From: Lelliottia sp. WAP21
GTDB taxonomy: Bacteria; Pseudomonadota; Gammaproteobacteria; Enterobacterales; Enterobacteriaceae
Direction of reading: 5' to 3'
NCBI RefSeq assembly: GCF_020532665.2
Contig: NZ_JAIWPG020000004.1
Location: forward strand, 186,001-250,000
DNA: 64,000 nucleotides
The notes beneath the pieces are model-generated. The model saw only the letters and a list, made by a program, of their open reading frames with translations. It was not told the origin of the DNA and ran no database searches. This document shows, piece after piece, positions 19,629 to 30,389 of this stretch. Position 1 is the first letter of the stretch. Every line of letters starts with the position of its first letter. Both the position numbers and the translations under genes were made by a program.

Positions 19629-20714
19629 ATGGCAGGAAACAGTATTGGACAATTATTCCGCGTGACCACCTTCGGGGAGTCACACGGTCTGGCGCTCGGC
19701 TGTATTGTTGACGGCGTACCGCCGGGCATCGAACTGACCGAAGCGGATTTACAGCACGACCTTGACCGTCGTCGCCCGGGGACCTCTCGCTACACCACGC
19801 AGCGTCGCGAGCCGGACCAGGTCAAAATTCTCTCCGGTGTCTTTGAAGGACGCACGACCGGCACCAGCATTGGCCTGCTGATTGAAAATACCGATCAGCG
19901 CTCGCAGGATTACGGCGCCATTAAAGATGTGTTCCGTCCCGGACACGCCGACTATACCTATGAGCAGAAATACGGTTTCCGCGACTATCGCGGCGGCGGG
20001 CGTTCATCCGCGCGTGAAACCGCGATGCGCGTGGCGGCAGGGGCCATCGCCAAAAAATACTTGCATCAGAAATTTGGCATTGTGATCCGCGGGTGTCTGA
20101 CCCAGATGGGCGATATTCCCCTGGCTATCAAAGACTGGGAATTGGTCGAGCAAAACCCGTTCTTCTGTGCCGATGCCGATAAGCTGGACGCGCTGGACGA
20201 ACTGATGCGTGGCCTGAAAAAAGAGGGCGACTCCATTGGTGCCAAAGTCACCGTCGTGGCCGATGGCGTACCGCCAGGCTGGGGTGAGCCGGTATTTGAC
20301 CGTCTGGACGCGGATATCGCTCACGCGCTGATGAGCATCAACGCGGTGAAAGGCGTAGAAATTGGCGACGGATTTGACGTCGTGGCGCTGCGGGGCAGCC
20401 AGAACCGCGACGAAATCACCAAAGACGGTTTCCAGAGCAATCACGCGGGCGGCATTCTCGGCGGCATTAGCAGCGGTCAGCAGATTATTGCCAATATTGC
20501 GATGAAGCCGACCTCCAGCATTACCGTGCCAGGCCATACGATTAACCGCTCTGGCGAAGAAGTTGAGATGATCACCAAAGGTCGTCACGATCCCTGTGTG
20601 GGGATCCGTGCGGTGCCGATCGCCGAAGCGATGCTGGCGATTGTGCTGATGGATCACTTCCTGCGCCAGCGCGCGCAGAATGCCGATGTGACGACGACAC
20701 TTCCACGCTGGTAA
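19629..20714 (+). CDS. aroC: AroC, chorismate synthase
   Basis: Last enzyme of the shikimate pathway: converts 5-enolpyruvylshikimate 3-phosphate to chorismate using reduced FMN. The 361-aa protein starts [20 protein letters not shown], the first family signature, and contains [12 protein letters not shown] and the C-terminal [18 protein letters not shown] signature. The ATG at 19629 is preferred over the GTG immediately before it, as in E. coli. It starts a compact run aroC-mepA-yfcA-epmC-yfcL with spacings of -1 to 13 bp, so these are likely co-transcribed. Confidence 0.97.
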   Translation: MAGNSIGQLFRVTTFGESHGLALGCIVDGVPPGIELTEADLQHDLDRRRPGTSRYTTQRREPDQVKILSGVFEGRTTGTSIGLLIENTDQRSQDYGAIKDVFRPGHADYTYEQKYGFRDYRGGGRSSARETAMRVAAGAIAKKYLHQKFGIVIRGCLTQMGDIPLAIKDWELVEQNPFFCADADKLDALDELMRGLKKEGDSIGAKVTVVADGVPPGWGEPVFDRLDADIAHALMSINAVKGVEIGDGFDVVALRGSQNRDEITKDGFQSNHAGGILGGISSGQQIIANIAMKPTSSITVPGHTINRSGEEVEMITKGRHDPCVGIRAVPIAEAMLAIVLMDHFLRQRAQNADVTTTLPRW

Positions 20715-20716
20715 AC

Positions 20717-21541
20717 ATGAAAAAAACTGCAATCGCCCTGCTGGCACTCCTTGCCAGCGCGGGCAGTCTGGCCGCCACCCCGTGGCAAAAAATCACCCAC
20801 CCGGTGGCGGGCAGCGCGCAGTCCATTGGGGCGTTCGCCAATGGCTGTATCGTCGGTGCAGAGGCGCTTCCGCTGCAGTCGGAGACCTATCAGGTGATGC
20901 GTACCGACCAGCGTCGCTACTTCGGCCACCCGGATCTGGTGCTGTTTATCCAGCGTCTGGGCAATCAGGTGCATAACCTGGGGCTGGGGACGATGCTGAT
21001 TGGTGATATGGGCATGCCTGCGGGCGGACGGTTTAACGGCGGGCATGCCAGCCATCAGTCCGGTCTCGATGTCGATATCTTCCTGCAACTGCCGAAAGCG
21101 CGCTGGAGTTCAGCCCAGTTGCTCAAGCCGCAGGCGTTGGATCTGGTCGCGCGTGACGGTAAAAACGTCGTGCCGTCTTTGTGGTCAAATGACGTTTCCA
21201 GCATGATTAAGCTGGCCGCGAAAGATAACGACGTGACGCGTATCTTTGTGAACCCGGCCATTAAGCAACAGCTGTGTCTGGATGCCGGAACCGACCGTGA
21301 CTGGCTGCGCAAAGTTCGCCCGTGGTTCCAGCACCGTGCGCACATGCATGTGCGTTTGCGCTGCCCGGCGAACAGCCTGGAATGTGAAGATCAGCCGTTA
21401 CCGCCGCCAGGCGATGGGTGTGGCGCGGAACTGCAAAGCTGGTTTGAACCGGCTAAACCTGGAACCTCTAAGCCTGAGAAGAAGACACCGCCTCCGTTGC
21501 CGCCTTCCTGCCAGGCGCTACTGGATGAGCATGTACTTTAA
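20717..21541 (+). CDS. mepA: MepA, penicillin-insensitive murein endopeptidase
   Basis: Periplasmic zinc metallopeptidase (LAS family, M74) that cuts D-Ala-meso-DAP cross-links in peptidoglycan. The 274-aa protein has a signal peptide (residues 1-19, ending SLAA), the zinc motif [11 protein letters not shown] and the C-terminal HMHVRL histidine. Six or more cysteines in the mature region support disulfides. It lies 2 bp after aroC and overlaps yfcA by one base. Confidence 0.96.
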   Translation: MKKTAIALLALLASAGSLAATPWQKITHPVAGSAQSIGAFANGCIVGAEALPLQSETYQVMRTDQRRYFGHPDLVLFIQRLGNQVHNLGLGTMLIGDMGMPAGGRFNGGHASHQSGLDVDIFLQLPKARWSSAQLLKPQALDLVARDGKNVVPSLWSNDVSSMIKLAAKDNDVTRIFVNPAIKQQLCLDAGTDRDWLRKVRPWFQHRAHMHVRLRCPANSLECEDQPLPPPGDGCGAELQSWFEPAKPGTSKPEKKTPPPLPPSCQALLDEHVL

Positions 21542-22350
21542 TGGATAATTTCGTCGATCTCTTTATGGTGTCACCGACGTTGCTGGTGGTGCTTTTTTTT
21601 GTCGCCATGCTTGCAGGATTCATTGATGCGCTGGCGGGTGGTGGGGGATTGCTGACGGTCCCCGCGTTACTCGCTGCGGGGATGAGCCCTGCCCAGGCGC
21701 TGGCGACCAATAAATTACAGGCCTGCGGCGGTTCGCTTTCCGCATCGATCTACTTTATTCGTCGCAAAGTGGTCAATCTTGCCGATCAGAAGCTCAATAT
21801 TCTGATGACCTTTATCGGTTCCACCACTGGCGCGTTGCTGGTTCAGCACGTTCAGTCAGATATTCTGCGCCAAATTCTGCCTATCCTCGTTATCTGTATC
21901 GGACTCTATTTTTTACTGATGCCGAAACTGGGGGAAGAGGACCGCCAGCGCCGCCTGCACGGTTTACCTTTTGCCCTGATTGCGGGCGGGTGCGTCGGCT
22001 TCTACGACGGTTTCTTCGGACCCGGTGCGGGCTCCTTTTATGCCCTGGCTTTTGTGACCCTGGCCGGGTTCAATCTTGCGAAATCCACCGCGCACGCCAA
22101 AGTGCTGAACGCAACCTCAAACGTCGGCGGTCTGCTGCTGTTTATCATTGGTGGCAAGGTTATCTGGGCGACGGGGTTTGTCATGATGGTGGGGCAGTTT
22201 TTAGGCGCACGCGTCGGCTCGCGCCTGGTATTAAGCAAAGGGCAAAAACTCATTCGCCCCATGATTGTGATTGTGTCGGCGGTGATGAGTGCCAAACTTC
22301 TTTATGACAGCCACGGACAGGAGATCCTCCACTGGTTGGGGATGAACTAA
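21541..22350 (+). CDS. yfcA: YfcA, TSUP/TauE family membrane protein
   Basis: 269-aa inner-membrane protein with about eight hydrophobic segments, the two-fold repeated DUF81 (TauE/SafE) topology. GFIDALAGGGGLLTVP near residue 28 and GFYDGFFGPGAGSFYAL in the second half are the duplicated family motifs. Relatives export sulfite or sulfonates; the substrate here is not known. It overlaps mepA and epmC by one base each. Confidence 0.93.
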   Translation: MDNFVDLFMVSPTLLVVLFFVAMLAGFIDALAGGGGLLTVPALLAAGMSPAQALATNKLQACGGSLSASIYFIRRKVVNLADQKLNILMTFIGSTTGALLVQHVQSDILRQILPILVICIGLYFLLMPKLGEEDRQRRLHGLPFALIAGGCVGFYDGFFGPGAGSFYALAFVTLAGFNLAKSTAHAKVLNATSNVGGLLLFIIGGKVIWATGFVMMVGQFLGARVGSRLVLSKGQKLIRPMIVIVSAVMSAKLLYDSHGQEILHWLGMN

Positions 22351-22895
22351 TGAACAGTACGCATAATTACGAACAGCTGATTGAGATTTTTAACGGCTGC
22401 TTTGCTGATGATTTTAATACCCGTCTGATTAAAGGTGACGACGAACCGATCTATCTTCCAGCTGATGCCGATGTGCCTTACAACCGCATTGTGTTTGCCC
22501 ATGGTTTTTATGCCAGCGCGCTGCACGAAATATCGCACTGGTGCATTGCCGGTAAAGCCCGCCGTGAACAGGTGGATTTTGGTTACTGGTATTGCCCGGA
22601 CGGGCGCGATGCCGTGACACAAGGGCAGTTTGAAGATGTCGAGGTTAAACCCCAGGCTTTCGACTGGCTGTTCTGCGTGGCGGCAGGTTATCCGTTCAAC
22701 GTCAGCTGCGATAATCTGGAAGGGGACGTTGAGCCCGATCGCATTGTTTTCCAGCGCCGCGTGCATGCGCAGGTGATGGAATATCTTGAGAAAGGCATTC
22801 CGGAACGTCCGGCGCGTTTTATCAGGGCATTACAGAATTATTATCACACGCCGGCATTCACGGCGGAACGCTTCCCGTGGCCGGAAGATCTATAA
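22350..22895 (+). CDS. epmC: EpmC, elongation factor P hydroxylase
   Basis: Cytoplasmic hydroxylase that completes the beta-lysyl modification of EF-P, after EpmB and EpmA. The 181-aa protein carries HEISHWC near residue 59, which forms a metal site, plus a further conserved acidic motif (DVEVKPQAFDW). Location between yfcA and yfcL matches E. coli yfcM. Confidence 0.94.
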   Translation: MNSTHNYEQLIEIFNGCFADDFNTRLIKGDDEPIYLPADADVPYNRIVFAHGFYASALHEISHWCIAGKARREQVDFGYWYCPDGRDAVTQGQFEDVEVKPQAFDWLFCVAAGYPFNVSCDNLEGDVEPDRIVFQRRVHAQVMEYLEKGIPERPARFIRALQNYYHTPAFTAERFPWPEDL

Positions 22896-22908
22896 CTGAG
22901 GAAAGAAG

Positions 22909-23187
22909 ATGATCGCAGAATTTGAATCACGCATTCTGGCGTTAATTGATGACATGGTAGAGCACGCCAGCGACGATGAACTGTTTGCCAGCGGTTATCT
23001 GCGTGGTCACCTGACGCTTGCGGTAGCAGAGCTGGAAGCGGGCGAGGACCATTCGCCGGAAGCGGTCCACGCTGAGGTAGGGCGCGGTCTTGAAAAAGCC
23101 ATTCAGGCGGGTGAGCTTTCCCCACGCGATCAGTCTTTAGTGCTGGGTATGTGGGACAACCTGTTCCAGCAGGCTCAACAGAAGTAA
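22909..23187 (+). CDS. yfcL: YfcL family protein
   Basis: 92-aa acidic, helical cytoplasmic protein of unknown function. It starts 13 bp after epmC with a GAGGAAAGAAG ribosome site. Conserved place between epmC and mnmC. A perfect hairpin (23198-23222) separates it from the convergent mnmC. Confidence 0.92.
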   Translation: MIAEFESRILALIDDMVEHASDDELFASGYLRGHLTLAVAELEAGEDHSPEAVHAEVGRGLEKAIQAGELSPRDQSLVLGMWDNLFQQAQQK

Positions 23188-23197
23188 CTTTAATTGG

Positions 23198-23222
23198 GGT
23201 CCTCACCTGCGCGGTGAGGACC
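23198..23222. terminator. Hairpin between convergent yfcL and mnmC
   Basis: GGTCCTCACC pairs perfectly with GGTGAGGACC around loop TGCGC. It is stable but lacks a good T tract; it probably ends or protects transcripts from both sides. Confidence 0.55.
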
Positions 23223-23230
23223 TGAACCTC

Positions 23231-25231
23231 TTATCCTACCTGTTTTCCTTTCAGTAATTTTCGCACCCACAGCCGGTTAGGATTGAGCGCGGCAAGCGTG
23301 AGGCTATCTAATGGCAAAGGTTCATCGCTCATTTGTGACGCCAGGGTTTCTGCCACCAGCGGCGCCGAGCATAATCCTCGTGAACCCAGCCCGCCTAACA
23401 CATATAAATTGCGATATACAGGTGCCGTCACGGCAGCATCGCGATGTCCGGCGAGAGTCTCATAGGCGCTTAGCGTCGCCGCGTAATCCGGCACGTTTCC
23501 TGCCATCGGGAGATGATCGCGCGTCGCACATCGTACACCGCAGCGAGCCTCTCCCGCACTGACGTCAACCTCTTGCGCCCACGCTGCCTGCGGGAAGCAG
23601 TCCAGTAAACGTTGACGATTATGCTGCTGATCTTGCTCGCTGTACTGCGCGTCAGTTTGCCCGCGATGGTAGCTCGCGCCAATGCAATGCTGTCCGGTAG
23701 ACGGATTGTGCGGCGTCAGATAGCCGTCGTAGCACAGTACCTGACGTAACGTGCTGAGCATCGGCGTGGCAGGAATATGGCTGACCTGGCCTGCCACCGG
23801 ATAAACCGGCAGTTTTTCGGTCTGAACAAAATCGGCAATGCGATGGCCGTTTGCCAGCACCAGGCTCGCATGGTGCGCGCGTTCACCGTTCCGGAAATCT
23901 ACCTGCCATCCGGTGGCGTTCTCTGCCAGCGAGGTCACCTCATAACCATACTGCACCTTTAACCCGCGTGACCGGGCCAGGTCGATGACACCTGCCGTCA
24001 GCTGTGCCGGGCAGAGCCAGCCCCCCAGAGGATAATGGATGCCGCCGCACGCGGTTTCCAGGCCTGATTGCGCGAGTACCTCCCCGGCACTGACCGCAGA
24101 CGCAATGGTCGCCGGAAGTTCAAGCGCGAGCATATGGTCAATTTTCTGCTGGCTTTTCTCATTCCAGCCGAGCTGCGTGACGCCACACCAGTCGTGATCA
24201 AAGGCGACCGGCAGGCTGTCATAAAAACGGCGGGCAAACGTGAAAGCCGCCGGGAAGAACTGGCTTAGCGCGGGATCGTGGGCGCTCAGGAGAGGATACA
24301 AGGCGCCCTGACGATTGCCTGAGGCTCCCTGTGCGGGCGCATCATCGGCGCTGTAAAGCGTCACTTGCCACCCGCGCTGGACAAGTGCCAGGGCAAGCAG
24401 GGCACTGGCAATACCGCCACCGACAATGGCCGCTTCGCGATTATCGCTGGCGCGGCGGACGTACCAGGGCGTCGATAACGGCAACGCGTTATCGTTCTCC
24501 ATAGTTCCGGTCAGCATTTCACGCTTGCGGCCAAACCCTTTGCTCTTACGCACCGTAAAACCGGCATCCTGCAACCCGCGACGGACAAACCCTGCCGAGG
24601 TAAATGTCGCCAGTGTGGCACCCGGACGCGCCAGACGCGCCATCGCGCGAAACAGATGCTCGGTCCACATATCCGGATTTTTAGAGGGGGCAAAACCATC
24701 TAAAAACCAGGCGTCGACTTTCTGATTGTGTGAATCGTCGAGCTTATCGGTTAACGCGTTGATGTCACCGAGCCAGAGATCCAGCGTCACGCTCGCGTCG
24801 CCCAACAGCAGTCGATGGCACCCCTCTATAGGCAAAGGCCACTGCGCCTGGAGCTGGCTGGCCCAGGGGGCAAGCTCAGGCCAGTGCTGGTGTGCGAGGG
24901 TTAAATCTTCGGCCGTCAGCGGAAATTTTTCAAAACTGATGAAATGTAATCTTTTCAGGGTAGCGTCAGGGTGTGCTGCGCGAAACTGGTCAAATGCCTG
25001 CCAAAGGGTAAGAAAATTCAGGCCGGTGCCAAAACCACTTTCGGCGACAACGAAAATGTCGCGTGAGTGAGTGGGAAAACGGTCGGTAAGATGGTTTCCC
25101 TCAAGGAAAACGTAACGGGTCTCTTCCAGTCCGTTATCATTAGAGAAATAGACATCGTCGAAATCTCGGGAAACAGGTGTACCCTCAGCATTGAACTCAA
25201 GGTTGGCAGGTTGTATGGCGTTTTGTTTCAC
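23231..25231 (-). CDS. mnmC: MnmC, bifunctional tRNA mnm5s2U biosynthesis protein
   Basis: Carries out the last steps of mnm5s2U34 synthesis in tRNA: the FAD-dependent C-terminal domain removes carboxymethyl from cmnm5s2U and the N-terminal SAM-dependent domain methylates the product. The N-terminal domain (about 1-250) has [16 protein letters not shown] and [17 protein letters not shown]; the C-terminal oxidoreductase starts with [16 protein letters not shown] near 265. The chosen start is GTG at 25231 ([13 protein letters not shown]), giving 666 aa (E. coli 668); the upstream extension to 25333 has no homology. It diverges from fabB. Confidence 0.94.
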   Translation of the reverse strand: MKQNAIQPANLEFNAEGTPVSRDFDDVYFSNDNGLEETRYVFLEGNHLTDRFPTHSRDIFVVAESGFGTGLNFLTLWQAFDQFRAAHPDATLKRLHFISFEKFPLTAEDLTLAHQHWPELAPWASQLQAQWPLPIEGCHRLLLGDASVTLDLWLGDINALTDKLDDSHNQKVDAWFLDGFAPSKNPDMWTEHLFRAMARLARPGATLATFTSAGFVRRGLQDAGFTVRKSKGFGRKREMLTGTMENDNALPLSTPWYVRRASDNREAAIVGGGIASALLALALVQRGWQVTLYSADDAPAQGASGNRQGALYPLLSAHDPALSQFFPAAFTFARRFYDSLPVAFDHDWCGVTQLGWNEKSQQKIDHMLALELPATIASAVSAGEVLAQSGLETACGGIHYPLGGWLCPAQLTAGVIDLARSRGLKVQYGYEVTSLAENATGWQVDFRNGERAHHASLVLANGHRIADFVQTEKLPVYPVAGQVSHIPATPMLSTLRQVLCYDGYLTPHNPSTGQHCIGASYHRGQTDAQYSEQDQQHNRQRLLDCFPQAAWAQEVDVSAGEARCGVRCATRDHLPMAGNVPDYAATLSAYETLAGHRDAAVTAPVYRNLYVLGGLGSRGLCSAPLVAETLASQMSDEPLPLDSLTLAALNPNRLWVRKLLKGKQVG

Positions 25232-25306
25232 GTAAGTTACTCGTCTGACAGGCAGTGACAGGATCTTAACGATGTGAGTCCGCTGGTGCAAATTTCCGCA
25301 GAAAAT

Positions 25307-25323
25307 GGCTGATCGGACTTGTT
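25307..25323 (+). promoter_or_regulatory. FadR activator site of fabB
   Basis: GGCTGATCGGACTTGTT resembles the FadR consensus (CTGGTCNGAC core with one change) and overlaps the left edge of the predicted -35 hexamer (TTGTTC, 25319-25324). In E. coli FadR activates fabB from this position. Confidence 0.65.
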
Positions 25324-25347
25324 CGGCGTACAAGTGTACGCTATTGT
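25319..25347 (+). promoter_or_regulatory. fabB sigma-70 promoter
   Basis: TTGTTC (25319-25324), 17-bp spacer, TATTGT (25342-25347). The predicted start of transcription is near 25354, about 36 bp before the fabB ATG. The spacer is filled by the FabR palindrome. Confidence 0.65.
25325..25342. promoter_or_regulatory. FabR operator of fabB
   Basis: GGCGTACAAGTGTACGCT is a near-perfect palindrome matching the FabR consensus AGCGTACAnnTGTACGCT at 17 of 18 positions. FabR represses fabA and fabB when unsaturated acyl thioesters are abundant. It lies between the -35 and -10 hexamers. Confidence 0.8.
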
Positions 25348-25389
25348 GCGACTCGAAACTTAAAATAGTATGACTTACAGAGGTATTGA

Positions 25390-26607
25390 ATGAAACGTGC
25401 AGTGATTACTGGCCTGGGCATCGTTTCCAGCATCGGTAACAACCAGCAGGAAGTCCTGGAATCTCTGCGTGAAGGACGCTCGGGGATCACTTTCTCTCAA
25501 GAATTCAAAGATTCTGGTATGCGCAGCCACGTATGGGGTAACGTCAAACTGGACACGACCGGTCTGATCGATCGCAAAGTGGTCCGTTTCATGAACGATG
25601 CCTCTATCTACGCATTCCTCTCTATGCAGCAAGCCGTTGAAGATGCGGGCCTGCAAGCAGAAGAGTATCAAAACAACCCTCGCGTGGGCCTGATTGCCGG
25701 TTCTGGTGGTTCTTCTAAAGCCCAGGTATTTGGTGCAGACGCTATGCGTAGCCCACGTGGTCTGAAAGCTGTCGGTCCTTACGTAGTAACGAAAGCGATG
25801 GGCTCTGCGGTTTCCGCTTGCCTTGCAACGCCGTTCAAAATTCATGGCGTAAACTACTCCATCAGCTCTGCCTGTGCGACATCCGCACACTGTATCGGTA
25901 ACGCGGTTGAGCAGATCCAGCTGGGCAAACAGGACATCGTGTTTGCGGGCGGCGGCGAAGAACTGGGCTGGGAAATGGCCTGCGAGTTCGACGCAATGGG
26001 CGCACTCTCTACCAAATACAACGAAACGCCTGAAAAAGCGTCCCGTACTTATGACGCGCAGCGTGATGGTTTTATCATTGCGGGCGGCGGCGGCATGGTT
26101 GTCGTTGAAGAGCTGGAGCATGCTCTGGCACGTGGCGCGCACATCTACGCAGAAATCGTCGGTTATGGCGCAACCTCCGATGGCGCAGACATGGTCGCAC
26201 CGTCCGGTGAAGGCGCTGTGCGTTGCATGAAGCTGGCTATGCAGGGTGTTGATACCCCAATTGATTATCTGAACTCCCACGGCACGTCTACGCCGGTTGG
26301 CGACGTGAAAGAACTCGGTGCTATCCGCGAAGTATTCGGTGACAACAGCCCGGCCATTTCGGCGACCAAAGCGATGACGGGTCACTCTCTGGGTGCAGCA
26401 GGCGTTCAGGAAGCGATCTACTCTCTGCTGATGCTGGAACATGGCTTTATCGCCCCAAGCATTAACGTTGAGGAGCTGGATGAGCAGGCTGCAGGCCTGA
26501 ACATCGTGACCAAACCTACTGAGCAGACGCTGAACACCGTGATGTCTAACAGCTTCGGTTTTGGTGGCACCAACGCCACGCTGGTTATGCGTAAGCTGCA
26601 AGCTTAA
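25390..26607 (+). CDS. fabB: FabB, beta-ketoacyl-ACP synthase I
   Basis: Condensing enzyme of fatty acid elongation, essential for unsaturated fatty acids because it extends cis-3-decenoyl-ACP. The 405-aa protein (E. coli 406) has the catalytic triad: C162 in SSACATSAH, a histidine in [11 protein letters not shown], and one in [11 protein letters not shown]. Codon use is strongly biased, as for a highly expressed gene. FadR and FabR sites lie in the promoter. A terminator follows. Confidence 0.98.
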   Translation: MKRAVITGLGIVSSIGNNQQEVLESLREGRSGITFSQEFKDSGMRSHVWGNVKLDTTGLIDRKVVRFMNDASIYAFLSMQQAVEDAGLQAEEYQNNPRVGLIAGSGGSSKAQVFGADAMRSPRGLKAVGPYVVTKAMGSAVSACLATPFKIHGVNYSISSACATSAHCIGNAVEQIQLGKQDIVFAGGGEELGWEMACEFDAMGALSTKYNETPEKASRTYDAQRDGFIIAGGGGMVVVEELEHALARGAHIYAEIVGYGATSDGADMVAPSGEGAVRCMKLAMQGVDTPIDYLNSHGTSTPVGDVKELGAIREVFGDNSPAISATKAMTGHSLGAAGVQEAIYSLLMLEHGFIAPSINVEELDEQAAGLNIVTKPTEQTLNTVMSNSFGFGGTNATLVMRKLQA

Positions 26608-26623
26608 TCGCTGAATGATTGTG

Positions 26624-26652
26624 AAAAGGGAGCCTTTTGGCTCCCTTTTTTT
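26624..26652 (+). terminator. Rho-independent terminator of fabB
   Basis: AAAAGGGAGCC and GGCTCCCTTTT around loop TTTT, followed by a run of Ts. Confidence 0.9.
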
Positions 26653-26811
26653 GCGTTGACAACCGGTTGAATGGACAGGCAAAATTCAGCCTCAACATTA
26701 TCGCTTTGATAATGCGTAAGCGTTTAACGTCAACCAACGCACCTTAATCCTGATCCTCAGGTAGAGGGGGCGTGGTATTTTCCCGCCTTACTCTTCATTT
26801 CGGAGTAATGC

Positions 26812-27990
26812 ATGACAGCAGTCACCCATACAGAAAACACCTCCTCAGCGAATATCTCGCTGTTTCGCATCGCTTTCGCGGTGTTCCTTACCTATATGAC
26901 CGTCGGCCTTCCCTTACCGGTTATTCCGCTCTTTGTGCATCAGGAGTTGGGTTATGGCAATACGCTGGTCGGCGTTGCCGTCGGGATTCAGTTTTTAGCG
27001 ACCGTCTTAACCCGCGGTTATGCCGGCCGTCTGGCCGACCAGCACGGGGCAAAACGCTCCGCACTGCAGGGGATGCTGGCCTGCGGTCTGGCGGGCGGGG
27101 CATGGCTACTGGCCGCGCTGCTGCCCGTCGAGCCTGTCTATAAGTTCGCCCTGTTAGTGGTGGGCCGCCTGATTCTGGGCTTTGGTGAAAGCCAGCTGCT
27201 GACGGGCACCCTGACCTGGGGAATGGGGCTGGTCGGCCCGGCGCGTTCAGGCAAAGTCATGTCCTGGAACGGAATGGCGATTTACGGCGCACTCGCGGCG
27301 GGCGCACCGCTGGGGCTGCTAATCCATAGCCACTTCGGTTTTGCCGTATTGGCTGGAACCACCATGATTTTACCCCTGCTGGCGTGGGCCTTTAACGGCT
27401 CAGTGCGAAAAGTGCCCGCACACAAAGGCGAACGTCCTTCATTGTGGAGCGTGGTGGGGCAAATCTGGAAACCGGGTCTCGGCCTGGCTTTACAGGGCGT
27501 TGGCTTTGCGGTGATAGGCACGTTCGTCTCGCTGTACTTTATGGATCGCGGCTGGGCGATGGCCGGTTTTACGCTGACCGCATTTGGCGGGGCCTTTGTG
27601 CTGATGCGTGTGCTGTTCGGCTGGATGCCGGATCGATTTGGTGGCGTGAAGGTGGCCGTGGTTTCACTGTTGATAGAAACAGTCGGACTGGTACTGCTGT
27701 GGCAGGCCCCAGGCGCCTCCGTTGCGCTGCTGGGTGCGGCGCTCACCGGCTGCGGCTGCTCGTTAATCTTCCCGGCGCTTGGCGTTGAGGTAGTGAAACG
27801 CGTGGCGCCGCAGGTGCGCGGTACGGCGCTGGGCGGCTATGCGGCATTTCAGGATATCTCGTACGGTGTGACCGGGCCGCTGGCTGGGCTTTTAGCCACT
27901 TCGTTTGGCTATCCATCGGTATTTCTCGCCGGTGCGGTGTCAGCCGTGGTGGGGATTGTCGTGACGCTGGTGGCGTTTCGCCGATCTTAA
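26812..27990 (+). CDS. yfcJ: YfcJ, major facilitator superfamily transporter
   Basis: 392-aa inner-membrane protein with 12 hydrophobic segments, DHA1-type MFS. The A-like loop between TM2 and TM3 reads [16 protein letters not shown], a form of the GxLaDrxGrkxxl motif. The match to E. coli YfcJ is close in sequence and place after fabB. The family includes putative arabinose/drug exporters (YhhS is the paralogue); the substrate is unknown. It converges on flk. Confidence 0.93.
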   Translation: MTAVTHTENTSSANISLFRIAFAVFLTYMTVGLPLPVIPLFVHQELGYGNTLVGVAVGIQFLATVLTRGYAGRLADQHGAKRSALQGMLACGLAGGAWLLAALLPVEPVYKFALLVVGRLILGFGESQLLTGTLTWGMGLVGPARSGKVMSWNGMAIYGALAAGAPLGLLIHSHFGFAVLAGTTMILPLLAWAFNGSVRKVPAHKGERPSLWSVVGQIWKPGLGLALQGVGFAVIGTFVSLYFMDRGWAMAGFTLTAFGGAFVLMRVLFGWMPDRFGGVKVAVVSLLIETVGLVLLWQAPGASVALLGAALTGCGCSLIFPALGVEVVKRVAPQVRGTALGGYAAFQDISYGVTGPLAGLLATSFGYPSVFLAGAVSAVVGIVVTLVAFRRS

Positions 27991-28036
27991 CCTGGTGTTG
28001 CCTGTCCCACTCGGGCCGGTATTTGCGCGTTTATCG

Positions 28037-28061
28037 GCCCGATAGCGAAAAGCTATCGGGC
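28037..28061. terminator. Hairpin between convergent yfcJ and flk
   Basis: GCCCGATAGC pairs perfectly with GCTATCGGGC around loop GAAAA, just past yfcJ and 7 bp past the flk stop. A GGGCC repeat at 28013 can form a competing hairpin with GGCCC at 28036-28040. No long T run. Confidence 0.55.
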
Positions 28062-28067
28062 ACAATG

Positions 28068-29078
28068 TCAGGCGACCAGCCAGAAAATCGCCAGCGCGAT
28101 AAGCAGCGCAACAAACATCAGGCCGGGGCGGGCTGACATTGATTTGAACGTTTCGACGATCGGCGCAAACAGCGGGCTGTAGATCGGCTGGATATGGCGT
28201 GCTTCCGGCACGCCGGTTTCACGGTCGGCACGACGAATAAAGACCTGATTTAACAAATCCTGCACCTGGGCGGTAGTCAACACCGTCTGCGGCGTAACCT
28301 GCCAGTTTTGTTGCGCGTAGTCGCGGATCGCTGAAAATTCCTGCGGTTCGAGCGGCTGCTTCAGCGCGGCCTGCAAAGTATGAAGCGTGGGCGCGTTCTG
28401 TGTACTCAGGGTTTGACGGGCCTGAAGCCATGTCGTCAGATGGGTGAAATGTTTTGCCGGGATCATTTCGCCCACTTTCACCCCGGACAGCTCGAGCATT
28501 GACTGCCAGATAAGCTTTGTCGGCTCGCCGGTGGCCGCCGCCAGTCGGGTGACCATCTGTTTAAGCGTATTGTGCTCGGCGGGCAATAGAGGGCGTTCCG
28601 TCGCAGGGCGCTGCTGTGGCTGCGGGATGGAAAGCTGGTTACTTTGCAGCAGCGTCAGCACCGTCTTTAATTGATCCGGCGTGAGCTGGCTAAGTGCTGT
28701 CTGACCAAACTGCTGGCGAATAAAATCACTGACCGCCTGGCGGTTATTCCCCTGACCGAGTAGCTCAGTCAGCTGGGACACCATCTGGCGGGTTGTGTGG
28801 TTCTGCAGCGCGGTATTGACGCGCTGATTCAGGTTCTGCTCGGCGGCAGGGAAGTGACGCGACAGCAAGGGCGTGTCGTTTTTCAATCCCAAATCATGTT
28901 TTACCCCCGCCCAGACTTCCGCATTTTGCTGAGACGTTAGCGAGATCAAACGCGTAATTAAACGCTCCAGCACGGTACGCTGTTGCGTGGAAAGCGGTTG
29001 TTCGCCAGCGGTGTTGGGCATTACGGGCCCTTCACCCGGAGGGCGGGGCGGCGTACCTGAAATGGGCTGCATCGTCAA
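28068..29078 (-). CDS. flk: Flk (RflH), flagellar assembly/secretion regulator
   Basis: 336-aa protein anchored in the inner membrane by a single C-terminal hydrophobic segment (about 317-335), with a large cytoplasmic N-terminal part rich in Gln/Leu. In Salmonella and E. coli Flk prevents premature secretion of FlgM/late substrates before the hook is complete. The N-terminal proline-rich stretch (ISGTPPRPPGEGP) and the C-terminal anchor agree with the family. It diverges from pdxB, as in E. coli. Confidence 0.92.
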   Translation of the reverse strand: MTMQPISGTPPRPPGEGPVMPNTAGEQPLSTQQRTVLERLITRLISLTSQQNAEVWAGVKHDLGLKNDTPLLSRHFPAAEQNLNQRVNTALQNHTTRQMVSQLTELLGQGNNRQAVSDFIRQQFGQTALSQLTPDQLKTVLTLLQSNQLSIPQPQQRPATERPLLPAEHNTLKQMVTRLAAATGEPTKLIWQSMLELSGVKVGEMIPAKHFTHLTTWLQARQTLSTQNAPTLHTLQAALKQPLEPQEFSAIRDYAQQNWQVTPQTVLTTAQVQDLLNQVFIRRADRETGVPEARHIQPIYSPLFAPIVETFKSMSARPGLMFVALLIALAIFWLVA

Positions 29079-29185
29079 AAATCCTTAAAGTCAAAACTCT
29101 GCGTTAACCCGGCATACATATATGCCTGGCGGCGAGATTATGGCACACTTGGCAGGTTTTCTTCCTCTCAAACAGGTACTCTGAC

Positions 29186-30322
29186 GTGAAAATCCTCGTT
29201 GATGAAAATATGCCTTACGCCCGTGAGCTTTTTAGCCGCCTGGGTGAGGTTAAGGCTGTCCCTGGTCGCCCGATTCCCGTTAACGAACTGGATGATGCCG
29301 ATGCGCTGATGGTTCGATCGGTGACCAAAGTCAATGAAGCATTGCTATCCGGTAAAGCCATTAAGTTCGTGGGAACGGCAACGGCAGGGACCGATCATGT
29401 GGACGATCGCTGGCTGGAGCAGGCGGGTATCGGCTTTTCAGCCGCACCGGGCTGTAATGCTATCGCCGTGGTGGAATATGTCTTCTCCTCCCTGTTGATG
29501 CTCGGTGAACGCGATGGTTTTGCGCTTAAAGACCGCACGGTCGGGATCGTCGGCGTGGGTAACGTGGGTGGACGTCTGCAAAAACGCCTCGAAGCCCTGG
29601 GGATTCGCACGCTGTTATGCGATCCACCGCGCAACGATAAGGGTGATGCAGAGGATTTCCGCACGCTGGACGAGCTGGTTGAACAGTGCGATGTGTTGAC
29701 CTTCCACACGCCGCTGTTTAAAGAAGGGCCGTACAAGACGCTGCACCTGGCTGACGACGCGCTGATTCGCCGTCTGAAGCCTGGCACTATTCTGATTAAT
29801 GCCTGCCGTGGTCCGGTCGTCGATAATGCGGCCTTGCTGGCGTGCCTGGAAGAGGGGCAAAATCTCAGCGTGGTGCTGGATGTCTGGGAGCCGGAACCGG
29901 ATCTGAACGTGGCGCTGCTTAACCGCGTTGATGTCGCTACCGCGCATATCGCAGGCTACACCCTCGAAGGCAAAGCGCGCGGCACGACGCAGGTCTTTGA
30001 AGCGTTCAGCCAGTTTATCGGTCAACCGCAACAGGTCGCGCTTGATACGCTGCTGCCCGCCCCGGAGTTTGGCCGCATCACGCTGCACGGTCCGCTGGAT
30101 CAGCCAACGCTGAAAAGACTGGCGCACTTAGTGTATGATGTGCGCCGCGATGACGCGCTGCTGCGAAAAGTAGCGGGGATCCCGGGTGAGTTTGACATGC
30201 TTCGCAAGCATTACCTTGAGCGTCGCGAATGGTCTTCCCTGTATGTGATGTGTGACGATGCCGACGCGGCAGCGTTGTTGAAACAGCTGGGTTTTAACGC
30301 CGTACACCACCCGGCGCGTTAA
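29186..30322 (+). CDS. pdxB: PdxB, 4-phosphoerythronate dehydrogenase
   Basis: Second step of DXP-dependent pyridoxal phosphate synthesis: oxidises 4-phospho-D-erythronate. The 378-aa D-2-hydroxyacid dehydrogenase shows the NAD motif [12 protein letters not shown] near residue 121, an arginine/glutamate pair, and the catalytic histidine in [15 protein letters not shown]. The C-terminal dimerisation domain (about 285-378) is present. It heads the series pdxB-usg-truA-dedA, with usg 67 bp downstream. Confidence 0.96.
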   Translation: MKILVDENMPYARELFSRLGEVKAVPGRPIPVNELDDADALMVRSVTKVNEALLSGKAIKFVGTATAGTDHVDDRWLEQAGIGFSAAPGCNAIAVVEYVFSSLLMLGERDGFALKDRTVGIVGVGNVGGRLQKRLEALGIRTLLCDPPRNDKGDAEDFRTLDELVEQCDVLTFHTPLFKEGPYKTLHLADDALIRRLKPGTILINACRGPVVDNAALLACLEEGQNLSVVLDVWEPEPDLNVALLNRVDVATAHIAGYTLEGKARGTTQVFEAFSQFIGQPQQVALDTLLPAPEFGRITLHGPLDQPTLKRLAHLVYDVRRDDALLRKVAGIPGEFDMLRKHYLERREWSSLYVMCDDADAAALLKQLGFNAVHHPAR

Positions 30323-30389
30323 TGTCTTCTTCATGCTCCCTGACAGATACTCTGCCGGGGACGCTTATTTATCTCTGGAGTAAACCACC

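Noticed and set aside
25375-26682. A 435-codon minus-strand frame over fabB
   Set aside because: Antisense shadow of a codon-biased gene; rich in His/Arg/Gln with no domain and no promoter.
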